From Leptodactylus fallax (Eukaryota; Chordata; Amphibia; Anura; Leptodactylidae): 64,000 nucleotides of DNA. A program made the position numbers and the translations under genes. Under the pieces are notes generated by a model that had not been told where the DNA came from, searched no databases, and was given only the letters and a program-made list of their open reading frames with translations. The stretch is from positions 1,228,001 through 1,292,000 of the forward strand of contig CAMRHE010000457.1 in assembly GCA_947044405.1 (NCBI GenBank). Reading direction: 5' to 3'. Below, piece after piece: positions 1 through 11,704 of this stretch; position 1 is the first letter of the stretch; each line of letters begins with the position of its first letter.

Positions 1-1075
1 TTGCACTTTCTTAAACTACAAATCCAGTTCATAGTTTTGGACATATTTATGAATCGGTCATATGGACCTTCATAAATATGGAGCGTTTCTAAAAATGCCA
101 AAAAACAGATTCAAATACCATCTGACTTAAAGTGTTGTGTATCAACATGATATATTTGGCGTAAAATAAGTGGACATAAATCATCTCTAACTTACTGAGG
201 AGACAAATATGTTGCGCACGACAGGAATTTATGGAGTACAAAGTAAATTGGTGAAAATTCCAAAAATTTACACCATTTAAAACTTGGTCTACTTTGCACA
301 AGAAAATCCGTACAATATTTGTTCTTTTCTGTTTCATAAATATGTTGTAAAGTTAGACACTTCTAAATCACGCCCATTATAAACCACCCCCATTGTAAAC
401 CACACCCATTCTGGGGAACATTTTTCAAAAGTGTCGAACCAGTCGTATTTTCTCTGGTACACTTTTCTGTCTACTTTTCCACTAAAATTTATGGTGTTTT
501 TTACAACATATTTATGTCAATGTGCACCAGAAAGAGCAGAGCACTGGCTCAACACTTTTGAAAAATGTGCCCCAGAATGGGCATGGTTTATAATGGGCGT
601 GATTTAGAAGTGTCTAACTTTACGACACATTTATGAAACAGAAAAGAACAAATATGGCGCAGATTTTCTTGTGCAAAGTACAAGTTTAAAATGGTGTAAA
701 TTAGTGAAATTTACGCCAATTTACTTTGTATTCCTTAAATTCCCATCTTGCACAACATATCTGTCTCATCATTAAGCAAGAGATGATTTGTGTTGCTTAT
801 TTTGTGCCAAAAAATTGTAGGGTTTTTGATGCGTGCGCCAAATATTTTTCCCTTACAGCCTGCAAGGTAAGTTTTTTGTCTACAGATTTTGTCTACATGT
901 TTTGCGCCAAATATTTATCTCAAGGTGAAGCGCGACACATTTAGTCAGTTGGTATTTGTGTCAGAATTCTGGAGCTTCTAGAAACCCTCCATATTTCTGA
1001 AGGTCCGAACGACAGATTCATAAATATGTCAAAATCTATGAACGGGATTCGTAGTTTAAGTATTGATAAATGTTT
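1..1075. repeat. Large imperfect inverted repeat (fold-back element)
   Basis: Bases about 11-440 are the imperfect reverse complement of about 540-1062, with the centre near 500. For example TTAAACTACAAATCCAG at 11 mirrors the region ending at 1062, and TATTTGGCGTAAAA near 153 mirrors TTTTGCGCCAAATA near 900. Near-palindromic pairs such as CACGCCCATTATAAACCAC flank the centre. No coding capacity is seen. It looks like a fold-back MITE whose left end may lie beyond the window. Confidence 0.75.
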
Positions 1076-2026
1076 CCCACATTGTTAAGTCGTAAATTCC
1101 GTGCACCATAAATTTTGTCGCAAATGTAGACAGAAAAGTGTCGGACTTATTGATAAATATGCCCCATTTTCTCTAGTTTTGCTCCATAAATACATATGAT
1201 GTATACTATCAGAAAAAAAATCCTCTACAGCTGTGTCAATGAGATCAGCATTTGCAATTCTAGAATTTTTTTTTACATAATTGGCTATCGGTGACAGAAT
1301 GTAGGAGACAATTTAAAAAAAAAAAAATCTGCTAGTCCTTAAAAGAAATGTCCACCTTTTAACATATTGTTAATTTTAAGTTATAGGGATTGTCTAACCC
1401 CATGATTTTATTTACAAACAGCTTGGCCTACGTTCACATCTGCATCGTGTCTCTGGCACAGTCCGGCAGAAATCCAAGAAGAAAAAGTTCTGCAAGACCG
1501 GATATTTTGTCCAGCATTGTCTGTTAGAAAGCAATGGACAGTCAACCCCATTATAGTCAATAAAGTCCCTTGGGATCCATTGATGTATGTCATTTGACTG
1601 TCTTTTGGTTCTTTTGGTACTGCAGTGGACCAGAAGAACATCGCAAGTGTGAACATAGAGTTACAAAGGTCTAAAATAACTAGAGGAATGGCACTCACCT
1701 TACCAATCCTCTTACTCCTATGATGGTGGTTCCCTTGTCCTACACCTATCTCTGTTTTCTAGGTTCCAGCAATGATGCCCCATGTCAATATGCAGCAGTT
1801 ACATGTCTTGTCAGCATGTTGTATCTTGAGCCAGGAAAACCCAGAACAGGGAAGCATTGTCATACAGTAGAGACGACATGTGTTTTATTACTGCACAATT
1901 TGCATTTTATTGCAAAATTTATTATAATAAATATTATAGGTAATTATGGAACCTTTAAAATAGACCTTCACATTCCAAACCCAGAAAGATAATTTCTCCA
2001 TTATATGGAATTTTCTTGCTGTCTAG
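1076..2026. other. Non-coding, left of gene A exon 5
   Basis: I see no exon here. The part from about 1400 to 1700 looks like a dispersed repeat (GTTCACATCTGCATCG type). No V2R exon 4 motif such as YFDENG is found. Confidence 0.5.
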
Positions 2027-2144
2027 GTCTCACGCTGCAGTGAAAGTTGTCTACCTGGCTTTAGAAAGGTTGCAAGGATAGGACAAGCCATCTGCTGCTA
2101 TGAATGTGTCCTGTGTCCTCCAGGAGAGATCTCCAACCAGACGG
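2027..2144 (+). CDS. Gene A exon 5: cysteine-rich linker
   Basis: The acceptor TCTAG precedes base 2027 and the donor is GTAGAG after 2144. The exon reads V-S-R-C-S-E-S-C, later CCYEC and CPPGEISNQT, the classic V2R linker exon. It is 118 nt rather than the 124 nt of genes B, C and D: two codons are missing between the initial Val and the first Cys. Phase and all six cysteines are preserved. Confidence 0.85.
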
Positions 2145-4879
2145 GTAGAGTATCTGCTTGTATCTGCAACTTTCTGGATGTGCTGCTATTATACTCTGGT
2201 GTCTTTTGCTCAGACCACAAGGTAAGAAAAAGGTGTGTAAAAAAAAATAAACACTCATACTCACCTTCCCTCACCTGTCCCGGGCTCCCTTGTCACATCT
2301 GGTGTTTTTTCTGAGGCATCTTTGGCCTCCTGGCTGATCTCTGCACCCTCGGGTTACCACTAAAGATGGGTGAACCTCAGAAAATGTGTTTTGTCCTTTG
2401 TTTGGACGAAGCACACCCCCAATTCAGTTCTGTCCAAACTTGCTCGGATAGAATCAGAAGGGAAATTATTATGCTCTGGGGTGCTCATGTCACCCTGGGT
2501 GCATGACGTCACAAAAGAGCACAAAATGCCGCTAAGAGGAAGACAGAGAGCTCCGGACACCGCAAGGAGGCCCAAAAGAAGCCACTAACTATTATACTTT
2601 GGAATCTGAAAAGTGACCAGTAGGGTCCTCGGACAAAAGGATTCACAATCTATGAGTTATATTATCTAAAAACATATGTACAGAGCAACTAAAACTAAAA
2701 AACTAAAAAAAAATGCAGTTTGTTGCAAGGGAAGGTGAATGGCAAGGGCTCCAAGATTTTCAGTGTCCAATCCTAACCATCAACTCAAATACTGACCGAC
2801 ATTAATACTTGGGCTTTTTTCATATTTTTCCTCCCCGCCTTTCAAAATTGATAACTTTTTCGACATAGCCATGTGGGGGCTTATTCTTTGTGTGACGACT
2901 TGTACTTTCATTTGGCACCATTTTGGGGTACATTTAATGTTTTGATTAGCTTTTATTAATGTTTTTGAGGGGTCCATGTGAAAAAACCCACAATTGTATC
3001 ATAAATTTTTGCATTTTGTTTTTATGGTGTATTATATGGACCATTAAAAATGACACGACTACGGCGATACCATATTTATATTGTTTTATCATGTTTTACT
3101 GCTTTTACAAATAAAACGTCATTTTCAAAAATGGAGGATTTTCCTGGGATCACCGTATTCTGACTATAACCTTTTACAGTATTGTTTACAGAGATATGTC
3201 AGGGCTCTTTATTTGTGGGGCAAGTTGTAGTTTTTATGCCAATTTATGGTATATATGACTTTTTGATAATTTTTTATTGCTATTTTTTTGGGAAAATATA
3301 TTAATTTGTGCATTATTTATTTATTTATTTTACTGTGTTTACTGTGTTACTGTGTTCGGGATAAATAACGCTATTTTTGGATAGTGCAGACTTCTACCCA
3401 GAATAAGAGATAATGGAAGAATGTCCTTGTTTCTATGGGATAATATATCTCCTTATGATCTCCTTAACACAGATCATAGGGCTCTTACGACCTTGTACTA
3501 TAATAATTATAAGGACTCTATGTGACCACATGCTGATATGGGGCCTTATTTTCCTATTCTTGTTGGGGTTTTTTTTGGCTTTTTTATTACAAATCAATTT
3601 TGCATTGATATTATCTGAAGGAACAGCTGAGACACATGACAATTGCTAAGAATTTCCATTGTGTATTGGGCAATTTTGACGACCTCTCGAGACTACTCCA
3701 GACACTTTACTGGAACCATCTGTTCGGTGAAATTCTGTCAATTTATTACATTTCATTGCCCTCGATGGGGATTTAGCTAGAATACAGAAGTGTAAATCAA
3801 AAGGTTTTATTCATATTATTAAAAGACCAATGTATTGCCAATTTTTGTTAAAAAAAATTAAGCAAGGTCGATATACTGTAATTTCTATATCATTATTTGG
3901 CCTATGCAGTTGTATTTTATTTATTTATTTATTTATTATTATTATTATTATTTCTTTATTTTTTTATTTTGTAGATTCTGTTACTTGTATGAAATGTCCA
4001 TGGGATGAGTGGCCGAATATGAAAAAATCAAAATGCCTGCCAAAGACCATAGAATATCTTCCCTATGAAGACTCACTAGGAACAACACTTAGTGCCATCA
4101 GTCTTGGCTTCTTCTTAGTCCCCATTACCATCATGAAGTTGTTTATACGACACAAGAGCACCCCTCTGGTTAAAGCTAATAATTACTATATCAGTTGTCT
4201 TCTCTTGGTATCTCTATCCCTGTGTTTTCTCTGTCCTCTGATGTTCATTGGTTATCCCAAACCTAAGACATGTCTCCTCCGACAGGTGGCATTTGGCATG
4301 ACATTTGCTTTATGTGTCTCTTGTGTTTTGGCCAAGAAAATCATTGTGATCTTTGCATTTATAGCCACTAAACCAAATCTCAATAAGTGGACTAATCCCA
4401 AGGTATCATATCTGGTCATCGTAATGTGTTCTTTATTGCAACTTCTTCTATGTATTTCTTGGTTGTCCCTTAATCCTCCATTCCCGCAATACAACATGCA
4501 ATCCAAGTCTGCTGTGATGGTGGTAGAGTGTAATGAAGGTTCTCCAGCTGCCTTCTGGACCATGTTGGGTTATCTCTTCCTTTTGGCCACTATAAGTTTT
4601 ATTGTTGCCTTTATGGCTCGAAGACTTCCCGACAGCTTCAATGAAGCTCAGTTTATTACATTCAGTATGTTGGCCTTCCTTAGTGTCTGGATATCTTATA
4701 TCCCAGCCTCTCTCAGTGCCCAGGGCAAGTACACAGTGGCTATGGAGATCTTTGCCATCTTGGCCTCCAGTTGGGCTTTGGTCATTTGTATGTTCTTTCC
4801 TAAATGTTTCATCATATTGTTCAGACCTGAGATGAACTTCAAGGAACGTCTTACAAAAAGTAATTTTATTAAGAGCTAA
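2027..4879 (+). CDS. V2R receptor gene A, 3' part only (exons 5 and 6)
   Basis: The last two coding exons of a vomeronasal type-2 receptor are present: 2027-2144 and 3975-4879, joined in the usual phase (one base of the Asp codon in exon 5, two in exon 6). The predicted product is a plasma-membrane chemoreceptor of sensory neurons. All nine linker cysteines are kept (six in exon 5, three at the start of exon 6) and the seven-helix domain is open to its stop. No exon resembling exon 4 is visible in bases 1-2026. Because a roughly 1-kb inverted-repeat element occupies most of that stretch, exons 1-4 most likely lie to the left of the window, but a truncated pseudogene cannot be excluded. Confidence 0.85.
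2145..3974. other. Gene A intron 5
   Basis: Intron of 1830 bp. Bases about 2240-2600 belong to a dispersed repeat also seen near 5390-5830, 46430-46640 and 49570-49930. An (ATTT)n/(ATT)n tract runs into the acceptor. The rest shows nothing recognisable; the hydrophobic frame at 3413-3649 has no family resemblance. Confidence 0.55.
3917..3970 (+). repeat. ATTT/ATT microsatellite
   Basis: About five ATTT units run into six ATT units and a T-rich tract, ending directly at the splice acceptor of gene A exon 6. Confidence 0.85.
3975..4879 (+). CDS. Gene A exon 6: seven-transmembrane domain
   Basis: The exon encodes about 301 residues to a TAA stop. It begins D-S-V-T-C-M-K-C-P-W-D, completing the nine-cysteine linker, followed by seven hydrophobic helices and a short basic tail. 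Signature motifs are LPDSFNEAQFITFSM before helix 6, SAQGKYTVAMEIF before helix 7 and PKCFIILFRPEMN at the end. Family C receptors couple to G proteins through these inner loops. Two differences from the sisters are visible: LAKK in helix 3 where B, C and D have LAKT, and a loop shorter by about two residues (KPNLNKW against KPGSSLQKW). The acceptor GTAG lies just after an ATTT/ATT microsatellite, an unusual polypyrimidine context. Confidence 0.92.
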
Positions 4880-5389
4880 TATCAAATTAATGTACAGATT
4901 AGAAAAAAAATGCTTAGGCCAGAACCCTTCATGTCAAGATGTGCCTGAGACTAGTGCTAATGTGTGTTCTATAGTTTTTAGATAAATCTTAAGCAATTCA
5001 CATCAGTTCTTCCTTAGATCCAAGCTCACCTCCTCAGGTGTTTTTCCAAATACCCCACAAGGACAGTATTAAGATTTGTGGGTAAAGTAATGGCACACCA
5101 GAGCAGTGTGGCCCACCCTGCAAGTTCTCTCTACAGTACGTGCAAGGAGATATGGACCTGCCAGATGCAGACACCACTCCAGCCTCCTGCTTAGGTAGAA
5201 TTATTTTTCTCTCCTACTTTAAAGGGGTTATCCAGGACTGTGATATTGAGTTTCACTTCTTTTCAGGAAACATCATGTCAGTTGGTCACATGGCCCTGCT
5301 GTAGCTACACCAAGCACAGCCATTATACAATGTATGGCAATGTGCTTGATAAGTAGAGAGCAGACTACAGAAATCAATAACATAATCGC

Positions 5390-5830
5390 AGAAGGTGATG
5401 AGCGCACCTCGCGAAATTCGATTCATGAGATTCACCCGCAAGTTTGGAGCTTGGCCAAAACGGAAATTATTGGAGTTTGCCACCCGCAAACAATTTATAT
5501 ACTCTGGGATCTCTTCAGAGTATATTAAGCAGAGGCTCAGGAGTGGTTCAGATAAAATAAAAAAAACCTAATATTCACCTTTCCTCATCTCTCCTGAGCA
5601 TCTGGTCTTCCAGGCATCCAGTCTTCACCCATTGTCTCTTCCAGCATCTTTTCTGATGTCACACGTCCTTGGGTTATCACTGAGGCCCAATCACAGGCAT
5701 CACTGGTGACCCAAAGGCACATGATGTCGAAAAAGATGCCAGAAGAGGCCACAAGAGCCCATCACCAGCCACCGAAAAAGAAGACCAGATGCCCAGGAGA
5801 GATGAGGAAAGATGAGTATCATTGTTTTGT
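5390..5830. repeat. Dispersed MITE/SINE-like repeat
   Basis: The same blocks (a GATGxGCxAA-like start, a middle with CACATG and GAGGCC, then GAGGAAAGATGAGTAT) recur at about 2240-2600, 46430-46640 and 49570-49930. No coding capacity. Boundaries are approximate. Confidence 0.5.
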
Positions 5831-6351
5831 TTTTTATCTCCACACCTCCCTGGGTGTCCGCTAATTATACTAATACATTTTTTCAAAAATTTGTAAGAAG
5901 CCCAACTTGTTATGAACTGGTTAACTCATCACTAGTCCCAGACGTCCCGCTTCTAGTCAATGCTCTTCCTATAGTCTCAGTGGTATTAGCCCTACTGGAT
6001 CAGGCCCACAGAACAAACAGCATGGGCCATACAAATCTGCTACTACTCTGATTAAAGTATTCCCTGTTTCCCAGCTTCATCCATGTTTTTTGTCTGTCAT
6101 ATCTATAACGAGATTTGCTTTGAGAATGTAGTTGTCTAAATCTTCCCAGATTTCTCACCCAGACTGCAGTGAATAGAGACCAGCTATGAGGATGTCAAAT
6201 GCAAGATACCCTACTCCATGTCTCATCGGGCTTGTCTGAGGATTGTGGTAGGGGTTCCACTAACTCATACACATAGACTCCTAGACCCTGAGATACATCA
6301 CCACTGCTTGATTTGCCTTTATTCCAAGTGGTGTTATATTTTTGTATGTAC

Positions 6352-6530
6352 TTAAAGGGGTTGTCCAGGCAAAAATTTTATATTTTAGATGGGGGAGGTG
6401 AAAAAAAAAAAATTAAAAAAATCATATTCACCTCCCAGCGTGGTCCAGTCCTGCCGGTCCATTCTTGTCTTCCGGCGGAAGTCCCCGCCACACGTGACTG
6501 CTGAGGCCAAACAGAACATGTTTTATGGCA
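6352..6530 (+). repeat. MITE fragment, TTAAAGGGGTTGTCCAGG family
   Basis: It starts with the terminal motif found at both ends of fold-back copies elsewhere (30692-31130, 45275-45645). A poly-A stretch and a segment with CCGCCACACGTGACTGCTGAGG follow, matching the other copies. The right end is not defined. Confidence 0.55.
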
Positions 6531-7611
6531 GTACGGTAAGAGCAGTGATTGTCAATTGGATCACCACCCCAGAGAAGTGTAGCACAGGAATATGTGCAGA
6601 GACTAGTGGATACCATGTACTGTACAACTACATGACTACCTAGATTGGACAGAGATAGAGAGACCACCCTGTCACCTTGATATGTTGCAAAAACCAATGC
6701 CAGACTATACAGAGAGTACTGCACTGAAACTAGGATGTGGCCGGAGACTGGCACTAACTGATGCCATCTGACAGCCCTGCTGCTGATAGACAATAAGAGA
6801 TACAGTGTAGGACAACTGGGTACCATGTTATATTGTTACCGGCAACTGCTGGACTGTATTCTAACCCAAGGGTTGCATTCTGTTCTATTAACTGTGTACA
6901 AACTCCCAAGAATATTGCTCTCTTTGAGATTCTTTCTGAAACCACCATGTTTGTTGCCTCTTGTAAGACTGTTGTAACCACCAAGTTTTGTGCCTTGTCT
7001 TGAGTAAAATATCTGTTCATCTGCTGTGTCAGTCTGAATTATTGTGTCACCCCTGAGTTGGGCACCAGGCATACCACTCTAAGGCCCAATAATCATGAAA
7101 GCTTTTACATAACGACATCTTTTACAGGTCCATGGACAATAAACAAGTCTACTTTGAGATAAAGAACCACCAGTCCAGTAGATTGTTAGCACGCATGGTG
7201 AGATTAGAAAACACTACTTATGTGTAGGTGAAGGGAAAATAAAAAAAAATTGAGGTCATTGCTATGTTTTTAAAAGATTTACATTAATAGGACAATACGT
7301 TTTTTATTATAATTGTCCCATAAATGAGTTATCTGCAGGCATAGCTTGGACATCGTACAACCACTTTGTGCCCTCTAATCACAGTCATTTGACTATGTGA
7401 CTTTTTTCACCGAGAGATCGCAGCTGGGAAATGAAGACATGACGGTTCATGTAATTTGATTTCTAGGGACCTTTGCCTTGTTCCGTAGAGAATCCTTCAA
7501 TCCTTAACCCTTCAGTTTGAAGAGGAATTATACATACATATCCATTTACAGAACTAACAATGAGGAAAGGGTAGAGCTAAAGGGTTAAGGCCAAACCTTT
7601 TTAGCTCCATG

Positions 7612-7620
7612 TATAAAAAG
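7612..7620 (+). promoter_or_regulatory. Possible TATA box upstream of gene B
   Basis: TATAAAAAG stands 0.8 kb before the chosen ATG of gene B, in a stretch free of recognised repeats. Such a distance would need a long 5' UTR or an untranslated first exon. Weak evidence. Confidence 0.2.
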
Positions 7621-8404
7621 AGGTGGGAAACAAAGAGACGGGAGATGAGAGGGAAGGTATTAGCAAGTAAGATACATATTCTTCCTCTTACGTTCAGTCA
7701 TCAAAACTTATATCATGTTCTAGAGGCATCTTCGTAGCAGGAAACGTCCTACCTGGCACCACCTGTTCCACCACCATTAATATCATCTGTCTGAATCATA
7801 CCTTTATATACAATCTAAAACCATCCTTCTTCATTTTTAAACTGACCTATGTACCTATGGTTATGTCATCAGATCATCTGAAGACCACCTATCCTACAGA
7901 CGTAGACAAAAATACTTGTATGGGCCAACGATGGTATTAATTCATGTGACCTTGGCCAAAGATGAATTTATGGGACCTTAGATTTGGTAGAAGATAGAAA
8001 CTCAAACTTTAAATAATTCCAGAATGAAGAGACGTGATCCTTAGGTGATGGCCTCAAACCTCCTTGAAACTCAATGAAGATTTGAAAAATTCCAATGCAA
8101 AAACCTCCCACCAAATCTCGGAATTTTAGGAAACCTCTCTTTGAGGATTACTGTATCTGGTGATGTTTTTCTGAAAGGTTTGCCTGGCATGTGAGAAGGT
8201 TTGAGAAATTCTGGCATTATCCTAGACCAAGACTAAATTTTCCTATTTGATCAATTAGATTATGGACATATAAAGACAGAAATGTACTGTGGGTATTCGA
8301 CATGTAGGCCATATAGTTAGGGGGAAACTGCTTATGGTTCATGAGTTACTTGTCCCAATCTTATGTCACCTAGCTATACAGTATTTGACATGTCCAATGA
8401 AAGC

Positions 8405-8625
8405 ATGGTGGCCAGGTTCTGCAAAGCTGTAAGTCACATGATCATGTCCTACCTTATACTAACTCTCTACTGCAAAGGCCAGAAATGCAGACTGGATATC
8501 TCAGCGCTTCATGGAGTTACACAGCCAGGGAAATTAATGCTAGGAGTTGTGCTTCCTCTGCACCTTGCCACAGATTACCACCCAACATCCTTCACTGAGA
8601 GACCACCTAGGACCACCTGCTCAAT
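8405..8625 (+). CDS. Gene B exon 1: signal peptide and N-terminus
   Basis: The exon is open from an ATG at 8405 to a GTAAGT donor. It gives 73 codons plus two bases, exactly the length of exon 1 in gene C, which supports this start over in-frame ATGs at 8363, 8390 and 8438. A hydrophobic segment (MIMSYLILTLYC) serves as signal peptide. Matching landmarks with gene C are a Cys near residue 29, P-G-K/G-D, LPLHL and the ending ERPPRTTCS. The last two bases form an Ile codon with exon 2. Confidence 0.75.
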
Positions 8626-8919
8626 GTAAGTAGAAATTATGTATACTTGTAAAGGGTATGGTCTGAAAATTGTTCTTTTTTTAATCTTTGTCTTCTTCTA
8701 TAGCATATCCACCCTTATTTGATATCCAGTTTGGTTAAGGACCCCAGTTTGTCTTGGAACCAGTTCATGACAGGCTAACAAAAGCCTTGAAAGGCTGAGA
8801 TTCACCCTCCTTCATGCTGTAGGCACAGTAGTCTCAGAGTGTGCTATTGCCATGTACAATGCTAACCTAAAAACTACCATGCACAAGGCCTCTCTTTTTT
8901 TCAGCATTAGTTTTTCAAA

Positions 8920-10140
8920 AAATTCAGATTTTTGTCCCATTCAGAAAATTAAGATGTATGTAAAATACTAAAATGATGTCTGTAATAGGAAATTTTCAAA
9001 AATTAGACCCCAAACCAAACGTAGGGCAAATAAATTAGAGCCATAACTGAATATAAAATATGGGCTGCTGCACATGTCCAGTAGGCATAACTGATAGAGA
9101 TATACTGTGAAGTGAAGACTACACAGCTTGTAGGTTGGACACAGCTTGAGGTCTGGACTGTGACATTATAACACCACATTCTTTTCTTTGTCAGCCATTC
9201 TGTTGTAGATTTGCTGTTGTGCTCTGGATCATTGTCCTGTTACATGACCCAATTTTGGCCAAGCTGTTGGATAGATGGCCCCATATTTGACTCTAGAATA
9301 CTTTGGTGTATAGAGGAGTTCATGGTCGACTCAATGTAAGATGCCTAAGTCCTGTGGCTACAAATCAAGCCCATATCATCACCCTACCACCATCACCATG
9401 CTTTACAGTTGGTATGAGGTCTTTATGAGGCTACAAAACAAGCCCGTATCCTCACCCCACCACTTCCACCCTGTTTGACAGTTGGTATGAGGTCTTTATG
9501 AGGTTTTGCATTATGGCCAAACATCTGCACTTTGGTCTCACCTGTCCAAAACATGTTGTTCCAGAAGTCTTGTGGTTTGATAAGATGTATCTTTGCAAAC
9601 TTAAGCCATACTGCCATGTTCATTTTAGATTTCTCCTGCCTACCCTTCCATATAAGCCTTAGTTGTTCAATCTTCAGTTTTTAATAGTATTGTCATGTAC
9701 CTGAACATGCTAACTGAGGCCTGTAAAATCTGAGATGTTGGTCTTGTTTTTTTTTTCCAATTTTCTAAGCAGTTTGGTTGGACATTTACTCCTGGGAAGA
9801 TTGTCAATTGTCTTGAATGTTTTCCATTTGTAAATAATTGGTATTGGCCTTACAACTCATTCCAGATTGATGGGCAGCAACAAATACTACTCTTAGATCA
9901 TTGCTGATGTCTTTCCTCCTTGGAATTGTGTTCATAAATGACTGAATGCTTCAGAACAGTGAACTGACAAACCTTCTGCTTTTATAGAGGTGGCCACACT
10001 TGCTGATGATCAATATGTCAAGGGGACTCGGCTACTACTTACCCTGTTAATTCCTACAAAAGAAGTAAGGGTGGACCAGATGACTCTTTTTTTATGCCCT
10101 GATACATAAAACCATATAATTCTAAGAGGGTGTACTTTTT
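8920..10140 (-). mobile_element. Decayed Tc1-like element in gene B intron 1
   Basis: On the minus strand, 9423-9623 reads FWNNMFWTGETKVQMFGHNA then IPTVKQGG, the first-aspartate region of a Tc1 transposase with the catalytic Asp already changed (TGETK for TDETK). Further upstream on that strand, 9780-9990 reads AAHQSGMSCKA and related N-terminal Tc1 text. A segment of about 75 bp (near 9356-9430 and 9431-9505) is tandemly duplicated. Frames are broken throughout; ends are approximate. Confidence 0.7.
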
Positions 10141-10610
10141 GTTCTCAAGGCAGTAGATATCATACTGTATAATGCAGATAATGTCACCATATGGACAGTA
10201 GCACTACTGATCTATGGGTATAGAGATTATGTTCACATCATTTCAGTGTGGCATTTCTACTAGGTACAAAGTAGATATCTTACAGGAAGAAGGGCAAGTG
10301 TGCCTCTAGTGCCACCTAATGGGGCTAGCTACTCTGTAAGTCATTGTCCTACCCGGCAGCATTGCCATATTTGTTCTTGTTATATGGATATTATTACTTT
10401 GTGAAATTTTTCCTATGTTGACACTGTTAATTTATGGTCGCCATCGCTAACTACAGTAAGCTATGTTGAGGTGCCATATAGTGTCATGGGGCATGGCTGC
10501 TATTTAGAGCTTGTAGCCATATGGGCATTGTTGTGCTTTTATTTGAAGACATAGTTGACTGATATACTGTACATATTCTATTACATTACTATTTTTGCTT
10601 TTTATTTTAG

Positions 10611-10902
10611 ATTCCACTTTGAAAGCTATCAACAGCTCCAAGCAGTGATGTTTGCCATGGAGGAGATCAACAAAGACCCTGATATTCTGACCAATGTGAC
10701 CCTGGGCTTCCAAGCTTACGATTCATGTGATGTTCTCCATCTGGACTTAGAAAGCTCACTGCAAGTATTAACAGGAACCAGCTCAGCCATCCCCAACTAC
10801 CGATGTACTCCAGATGTTCCCCTTACTGCAATTATTGGACCTGCAGTCTCCACACATTCAATTCTCCTTGCACATATTCTGGGAATCTACAGGTATCCTC
10901 AG
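10611..10902 (+). CDS. Gene B exon 2: Venus-flytrap domain, first part
   Basis: The exon is 292 nt, bounded by TTTTAG and GTAACA. It reads FHFESYQQLQAVMFAMEEIN, a stretch typical of lobe 1 in family C receptors, then LGFQAYDSCD and IIGPAVSTHSILLAHILG, ending YRYPQ. By alignment with the calcium-sensing receptor, the Ser of PAVS corresponds to Ser147, a contact for the alpha-amino/carboxyl group of the ligand. Confidence 0.9.
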
Positions 10903-10957
10903 GTAACACCTGCATTGGTTAATTCTTCTACTATCATGTTATCATCTTTGATCCTTG

Positions 10958-11704
10958 GCAGTATTATAGTAGTTATATTCTTGTACATAGGGTCAGTATT
11001 ACAGTAGTTATATTCTTGTACATAGGAGTAGTATTATAGTAGTTATATTCTTGTACATAGGGTCAGTATTACAGTAGTTATATTCTTGTACATAGGAGTA
11101 GTATTATAGTAGTTATATTCTTGTACATAGGAGCAGTATTATAGTAGTTATATTCTTGTACATAGGGGGTAGTATTATAGTAGTTATATTCTTGTACATA
11201 GGGGGTAGTAGTATAGTAGTTATATTCTTGTACATAGAGGGCAGTATTATAGTAGTTATATTCTTGTACATAGGAGGTAGTATTATAGTAGTTATATTCT
11301 TGTACATAGGAACAGTATTATAGTAGTTATATTCTTGTACATAGGGGGCAGTATTATAGTAGTTATATTCTTGTACATAGGAGTAGTATTATAGTAGTTA
11401 TATTCTTGTACATAGAAGGCAGTATTATAGTAGTTATATTCTTGTACATAGAGATCAGTATTATAGTAGTTATATTCTTGTACATAGAGATCAGTATTAT
11501 AGTAGTTATATTCTTGTACATAGGAGGCAGTATTATAGTAGTTATATACTTGTACATAGGAGCAGTATTATAGTAGTTATATTCTTGTACATACGAGCAG
11601 TATTATAGTAGTTACATTCTTGTACATAGGGGCAGTATTATAGTAGTTATATACTTGTACATAGGAGCAGTATTATAGTAGTTATATTCTTGTACATAGG
11701 GGGC
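10958..11704. repeat. Minisatellite, about 21 units of ~35 bp, in gene B intron 2
   Basis: The unit AGTATTATAGTAGTTATATT followed by CTTGTACATAGGRG repeats head to tail, with 21 occurrences of the TTGTACAT core. Units differ mainly in the short spacer after CATAG. The array starts about 55 bp after the exon 2 donor. Frames reading MYKNITTIIL on the minus strand are by-products of the repeat. Confidence 0.95.

Larger units (their letters stand above)
4880..8404. other. Intergenic A-B
   Basis: No gene is visible. A dispersed repeat with GATGAGCGCACCTCGCG and CTCTCCTGAGCATCTGG lies at about 5390-5830, and a 'TTAAAGGGGTTGTCCAGG' element begins at 6352. From 6550 to 8360 I recognise no repeat or exon apart from a possible TATA motif. 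Confidence 0.5.

Noticed and set aside
1..2026. Search for gene A exons 1-4
   Set aside because: No YFDENG, DNDYG or YRYPQ-like text in any frame; the interval is mostly a fold-back element.
3413..3649. Hydrophobic 78-codon frame in gene A intron 5
   Set aside because: The low-complexity AT-rich region yields hydrophobic residues by composition; no V2R or other motif.
4448..4885. 145-codon minus-strand frame over gene A exon 6 (and similar ones at 17415-17675 and 32162-32419)
   Set aside because: Antisense shadows of the conserved seven-helix exon; they recur because the sense strand is conserved.
11113..11557. Repeated peptide MYKNITTIIL on the minus strand
   Set aside because: It is a translation of the minisatellite; spacer changes between units break the frame and there is no start context or homology.
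10958..11704. Regular array that might suggest a CRISPR
   Set aside because: The units are contiguous minisatellite repeats with spacers of only 1-4 variable bases, in a vertebrate intron.
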